Part shown: piece after piece, positions 13,144 to 16,246 of the stretch
How positions within the stretch are numbered: position 1 is the stretch's first letter
Layout: the number at the start of each line of letters is the position of its first letter
Translations under genes and position numbers: made by a program
Notes under the pieces: model-generated
What the model saw: the letters and a program-made list of their open reading frames with translations, nothing else
What the model was told of the DNA's origin: nothing
Databases searched by the model: none
From: Deltaproteobacteria bacterium
Lineage (GTDB): Bacteria; Desulfobacterota; Desulfobulbia; Desulfobulbales; SURF-16
Length of the DNA stretch: 16,246 bases
Assembly (NCBI GenBank): GCA_029939635.1
Contig: JAOZSN010000060.1
Span: 1-16,246 of the forward strand
Direction: 5' to 3'

Positions 13144-14874
13144 GTGTCCAATATCATGACCCCAGTACTCCCTGTGCAGGGAGCTGAACGGCCCATTGAA
13201 CCATCCCGCAGTCGCGTGGATTCCGGCAATAAATTTTCCGACCACCTTGAGCGCAAGGTCCAAGAAAAACAGGACCGCCACGATGACAAGCTCGGTGTCC
13301 GAACCCAACAGGAGAGATCGGAACGCACAGTCCCGCCAAAAGAAAAGGATACGGATATCCCCCAGGAGCAGGAGACAGTCAGTGGTGAAGAGCTGCCCGT
13401 GTCTGATCTTCTTGCCATGTTACTGCAAGAACTGCAGAATATGGCCCAGGACAAAGAGATAGGCCCTGGTGAATGGCAGGTGGAAATGCCTGATGGTGAT
13501 CTTCTCCAACAGCTGGCATTAAGTGCCGGCATGGACGAAACAGATATATCCACCCTAATGGGCCAATTTACCAGCGACAGTGGTGAAACAGAACTGGCGG
13601 ATTTTCTGCAGACCCTTATCAGCCACTTTGCCAGCTTTGAAAACGATCAGCCCGTCACTACTCTGGAAACAGATCTGCCCATGCTGGAAACCCTCCTTGA
13701 GAAAATAGGCCTGAGCACTGAACAGATTGGCAAGATTGCTGATTTTAGTGTCGAGCAGGATGGTGTCCTTAATTTGGAACGCTTTCAGGCAGCCCTGGCC
13801 CAACTTGACATTGAAATAGACGCCCCCCTCACCCCCCTCACGCCATGGGAAACAGAACAACTGCAAGCCCTCATGACCAGGGCAGGCGTCAACCTGGGCG
13901 AACAGTTAGAGTTACTACCAGAGACCCTGCATGAAAAGGCCCCCCTCTTTGATCTTGAACGCCTGCAGGCCCTGTTGGACAAAACCATCACCCTGGTCAA
14001 AAATGACCAGCCTAAAATAAATCCCCCGGCATTTCTTGCCGACCTGGATAAAATCCTGTCACAGGCTGGTTTCAGTCAAAAGACGACGGGTATGATCCCG
14101 GTTGTGCAAGAATCCATGGGTGAGGCGTATAAAAACCTCCTTGACCTCTTTGACCAAACAAAGCTGCGTTATGAAGAAGGTATGCTGGCTGAGGAAGAAA
14201 AACTACAAACAGATATCCAAAAATGGCTGCACCGGGTGGTTGCCACCTCTGAAGGTAAGGAAACGACATCTAATGGCTTTCAGGAGTTAAATCTCGCCCT
14301 GGGCCAGCAGAACGAAATGCTGACCAACCAAACCTCGCAACATGATCAACAGCCATTATCTTCCGCCACCAATGACCCGGCCGCCCTGACGACACCCACG
14401 GAGCCAACGAGTCCTGCGCCGACACCTCGCCAATTCACTCAGTTTCAACAGCAGCAGATTTTCAACCAACTTTCCATGGCTGCAGCTCGCGGCTTACGCA
14501 GTGGTGAACACCAGTTCATGCTCAAACTGCATCCAGCCGAGTTAGGCGAGGTCAAGGTTGACATCTCCCTGCGCAACGAACAGTTATCGGTCTCCTTCAC
14601 CATGGAAAACAGCAGGGTCAAGCAAACCTTGGAAAGCTCCATGGAGGAGTTTCGCCAGAACATGGAAGAAAAAGGTTTTACCCTAGGCCAGCTTAATGTC
14701 TCAGTGGGCCAGGGTGATGAGGGCAACGAGGAGTGGCAACGCTTTGAGATGGCCAGTTGGTCTGGTGAAAAATTAACAGCCGACACCCTTGAGGACCTAC
14801 CTGATTCGGTGCTCTATCATCATGCCGAGTCCTTAACCTATAACGACGAACGCGGCCTCTCGCTCTTTGTTTAG
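13144..14874 (+). CDS. fliK: Flagellar hook-length control protein FliK, with internal repeats
   Basis: 576 residues from GTG 13144, chosen because GGAGG (13133-13137) sits 6 bases upstream. A TTG at 13099 has no Shine-Dalgarno. FliK is exported, measures hook length and switches export specificity through FlhB. Seen: a charged, disordered N-terminus (about 1-75), a middle region (about 80-360) of degenerate units of about 60 residues with a conserved glycine at 129, 189, 248 and 309, a PT-rich linker (about 417-431), and the conserved C-terminal hook-control domain (about 448-540) with QFMLKLHPAELGEVKVDI, followed by LESSMEEFRQNMEEKGF. It is longer than Salmonella FliK (405). Identity rests on the C-terminal domain and on position before flgD. 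Confidence 0.94.
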   Translation: MSNIMTPVLPVQGAERPIEPSRSRVDSGNKFSDHLERKVQEKQDRHDDKLGVRTQQERSERTVPPKEKDTDIPQEQETVSGEELPVSDLLAMLLQELQNMAQDKEIGPGEWQVEMPDGDLLQQLALSAGMDETDISTLMGQFTSDSGETELADFLQTLISHFASFENDQPVTTLETDLPMLETLLEKIGLSTEQIGKIADFSVEQDGVLNLERFQAALAQLDIEIDAPLTPLTPWETEQLQALMTRAGVNLGEQLELLPETLHEKAPLFDLERLQALLDKTITLVKNDQPKINPPAFLADLDKILSQAGFSQKTTGMIPVVQESMGEAYKNLLDLFDQTKLRYEEGMLAEEEKLQTDIQKWLHRVVATSEGKETTSNGFQELNLALGQQNEMLTNQTSQHDQQPLSSATNDPAALTTPTEPTSPAPTPRQFTQFQQQQIFNQLSMAAARGLRSGEHQFMLKLHPAELGEVKVDISLRNEQLSVSFTMENSRVKQTLESSMEEFRQNMEEKGFTLGQLNVSVGQGDEGNEEWQRFEMASWSGEKLTADTLEDLPDSVLYHHAESLTYNDERGLSLFV

Positions 14875-14886
14875 AAGGTACCCCCA

Positions 14887-15549
14887 ATGACGACCGCAAT
14901 AGATCCTACTCTATCCGCAGGAATGCAGACTGAGATGAAAACCACAGGCAAGGCAGAGCTTGACCAGGCTGACTTCATGACCCTGTTCATCACCCAGCTC
15001 CAGTATCAGGATCCTATGGAACCCATGGACAGTAATGAAATGGCCTCCCAGCTTGCCGAGTTCTCCAACATGGAGGCCACCATGAAGATGGCCGACAATA
15101 TGGAAAAACTGCTGGAATACCAAACCTCACAGAACAACCTGCAACTCCTCACCTTACTTGACAAAGATGTGCGCATCTATGGCAATGGCATAGGTGTTAC
15201 CGGTGAAGATGTGGGCCAGGGCGAGTTTATACTGGAAGAGGATGCCGAAATGACAGTGGCAGAGATATACGATAGTGCCGGCCGCTTAAAGAAAATCATC
15301 GATCTAGGCCGCCAGTCCATGGGCAGCCATGCCCTAGAGTGGGATGGTACAGACATGCTGGACAAACATGTGGAGGACGGAGCCTACTCATTCCAAATCA
15401 AGGCCTACAGCCAAAATGGTCAGGAGATAGCAGCTGAGTATCGTACCTCCGGTAAGGTCACTGGTGTTGATTATGAAACAGGTTCAGCCCGGCTGGTACT
15501 GGACAATTACATCCCTGCCGAGGTAGCGGCTGTAATTGGCGTTATTTAA
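14887..15549 (+). CDS. flgD: Flagellar hook scaffolding (cap) protein FlgD
   Basis: 220 residues (Salmonella 232). FlgD caps the growing hook and guides FlgE polymerisation, then is displaced. Seen: the N-terminal conserved region (about 25-65) with DFMTLFITQLQYQDPMEP and the MASQLAEFSNMEATMKM block, then a Tudor/FnIII-like beta-rich part with the FlgD pattern AEIYDSAGRLKKIIDLG...HALEWDGTD, and DGAYSFQIKAYSQNG. AAGG at 14875-14878 gives 8-base spacing to the ATG. It starts 12 bases after the fliK stop, in the same transcription unit. Confidence 0.97.
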   Translation: MTTAIDPTLSAGMQTEMKTTGKAELDQADFMTLFITQLQYQDPMEPMDSNEMASQLAEFSNMEATMKMADNMEKLLEYQTSQNNLQLLTLLDKDVRIYGNGIGVTGEDVGQGEFILEEDAEMTVAEIYDSAGRLKKIIDLGRQSMGSHALEWDGTDMLDKHVEDGAYSFQIKAYSQNGQEIAAEYRTSGKVTGVDYETGSARLVLDNYIPAEVAAVIGVI

Positions 15550-15668
15550 AGATAGAAATCAAAATATAAGAAAACAGCTTTTGCTACGAATTGCCCAAAT
15601 TTACACTACTTTTTTTGTCTTTAATTTGTGCAATTTATAGCTAAAAAACATAAGGGAGGAATCTCAGA
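15550..15668 (+). promoter_or_regulatory. AT-rich gap before flgE with strong Shine-Dalgarno
   Basis: This 119-base gap is strongly AT-rich, unlike the coding regions around it. GGAGG at 15655-15659 is a strong Shine-Dalgarno 9 bases before the flgE ATG. A weak sigma-70-like pair (TTGTCT at 15615, TATAGC at 15636, 15-base spacing) exists, but no sigma-54 or sigma-28 element was found. It may only serve to give the abundant hook protein high translation. Confidence 0.4.
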
Positions 15669-16246
15669 ATGGCAATTTCAAGTTCATTATACTCAAGCAT
15701 CTCCGGGCTCACCACCATGGGTAATGCCATGTCCGTCTTGGGCGACAACGTCTCCAACGTCAATACCGTGGCCTTTAAATCCAGCCGTGCCACCTTTCAG
15801 GATGTCCTTTCCCAGTCAGTATCCACGGCCTCCGGCTCTCGCCAGGTGGGCCGCGGCGTAACCCTGTCCACGGTGAACGGCCTCTTTGCCCAGGGCTCCT
15901 TTGAGTCTTCCTCCTCTCCCACCGACATGGCCATTGGTGGGCAAGGCTTCTTTATGCTGCGCTCCGCAGACACCACCGTGGCCGACATGTACTCCCGCGC
16001 TGGTGAATTCGGCTTTGACCTGGAAGGCAACTTGATTAACCCCATGGGCTATTTTGTCCAGGGCTGGGAACTCTCCGCCGATGGAGATAGAACTGGCACC
16101 ATTGGCGATCTCAACATTGGCAAGTCCACCCCACCGGTAACCACCCAGAACGTTGAACTCATCGCCAATCTTGACTCCCGAATTATGGAGGAGGATAATG
16201 AGGAACGCCTCTTCGAGAGCTGGAATGCCACCAATCTTGCCACCAC
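15669..16246 (+). CDS. flgE: Flagellar hook protein FlgE, N-terminal part (cut by window edge)
   Basis: The first 192 codons are present. FlgE polymerises into the hook, the flexible joint between rod and filament. Seen: the N-terminal D0 helix (SSLYSSISGLTTMGNAMSVL) with the rod/hook signature DNVSNVNTVAFKSSRATF, the VGRGVTLSTVNGLFAQGSFESSSSPTDMAIGGQGFF block typical of hook-basal body proteins, and YSRAGEFGFDLEGNLINPMGYFVQGW. Codons ending in C (GCC, ACC, TCC, GTC) are notably frequent compared with the regulator genes upstream, as expected for an abundant structural protein. A good Shine-Dalgarno fixes the start. FlgF and FlgG share these blocks, but position after flgD favours FlgE. Confidence 0.94.
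   Translation, partial: MAISSSLYSSISGLTTMGNAMSVLGDNVSNVNTVAFKSSRATFQDVLSQSVSTASGSRQVGRGVTLSTVNGLFAQGSFESSSSPTDMAIGGQGFFMLRSADTTVADMYSRAGEFGFDLEGNLINPMGYFVQGWELSADGDRTGTIGDLNIGKSTPPVTTQNVELIANLDSRIMEEDNEERLFESWNATNLAT

Noticed and set aside
12918..13553. 211-codon minus-strand open frame over the fliK promoter and fliK start
   Set aside because: It covers a strong sigma-54 promoter and fliK coding sequence, and has low-complexity serine, cysteine and arginine composition with no recognisable domain.

Overview
This window is the core of a flagellar gene cluster, read left to right on the plus strand and preceded by the divergent 5' end of a gene for the cell-division ATPase FtsE. Gene content and order suit a motile Desulfobacterota (deltaproteobacterial) bacterium: a FleQ-like sigma-54 activator, an exported TPR protein, a FlrC-type response regulator, then flgB-flgC-fliE-fliF-fliG-fliH-fliI-fliJ-motE and fliK-flgD-flgE. 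Protein style and moderate GC suggest a Desulfobulbales-like sulfate reducer. That placement is inference and was not tested by any search.

Layout. 1-354 (minus): N-terminal 118 codons of ftsE. 355-754: a 400-base divergent intergenic region with a heptad-repeat array, a possible sigma-70 promoter and an inverted repeat. 755-1798: a sigma-54 activator with no N-terminal sensor domain and an altered sigma-54-contact loop (GAFTHA). 1956-3986: an exported TPR-repeat protein, with a sigma-54-type promoter candidate just upstream. 4092-5534: an NtrC-type response regulator (FlrC/FleR class). 5702-12785: rod, export-gate-ring, C-ring and ATPase-complex genes ending with motE, behind a good sigma-54 promoter. 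13144-16246: fliK, flgD and the first 192 codons of flgE, behind a second good sigma-54 promoter.

How it fits together. The two regulators and three -24/-12 promoter candidates suggest a Vibrio/Pseudomonas-like hierarchy. The first activator would switch on the TPR gene and perhaps flrC. FlrC~P would then activate the flgB and fliK operons. FlgB, FlgC and FliE build the proximal rod, FliF the MS ring, FliG the switch, FliH-FliI-FliJ the export ATPase complex, and FliK, FlgD and FlgE control, cap and form the hook. No FlrB-like kinase is present: the gene between the two regulators is the exported TPR protein.

The most unusual structures are (i) degenerate 7-base tandem arrays confined to intergenic gaps, in G-rich form after stop codons and C-rich form before start codons; (ii) a FliK whose middle region is built of four degenerate units of about 60 residues; (iii) the GAFTHA loop in the first activator; (iv) C-rich, G-poor stretches just before both strong sigma-54 promoters, which may be Rho-dependent terminators; and (v) a near-perfect 17-bp hairpin between flgB and flgC. 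No tRNA, rRNA, CRISPR array, insertion sequence or phage gene was seen.
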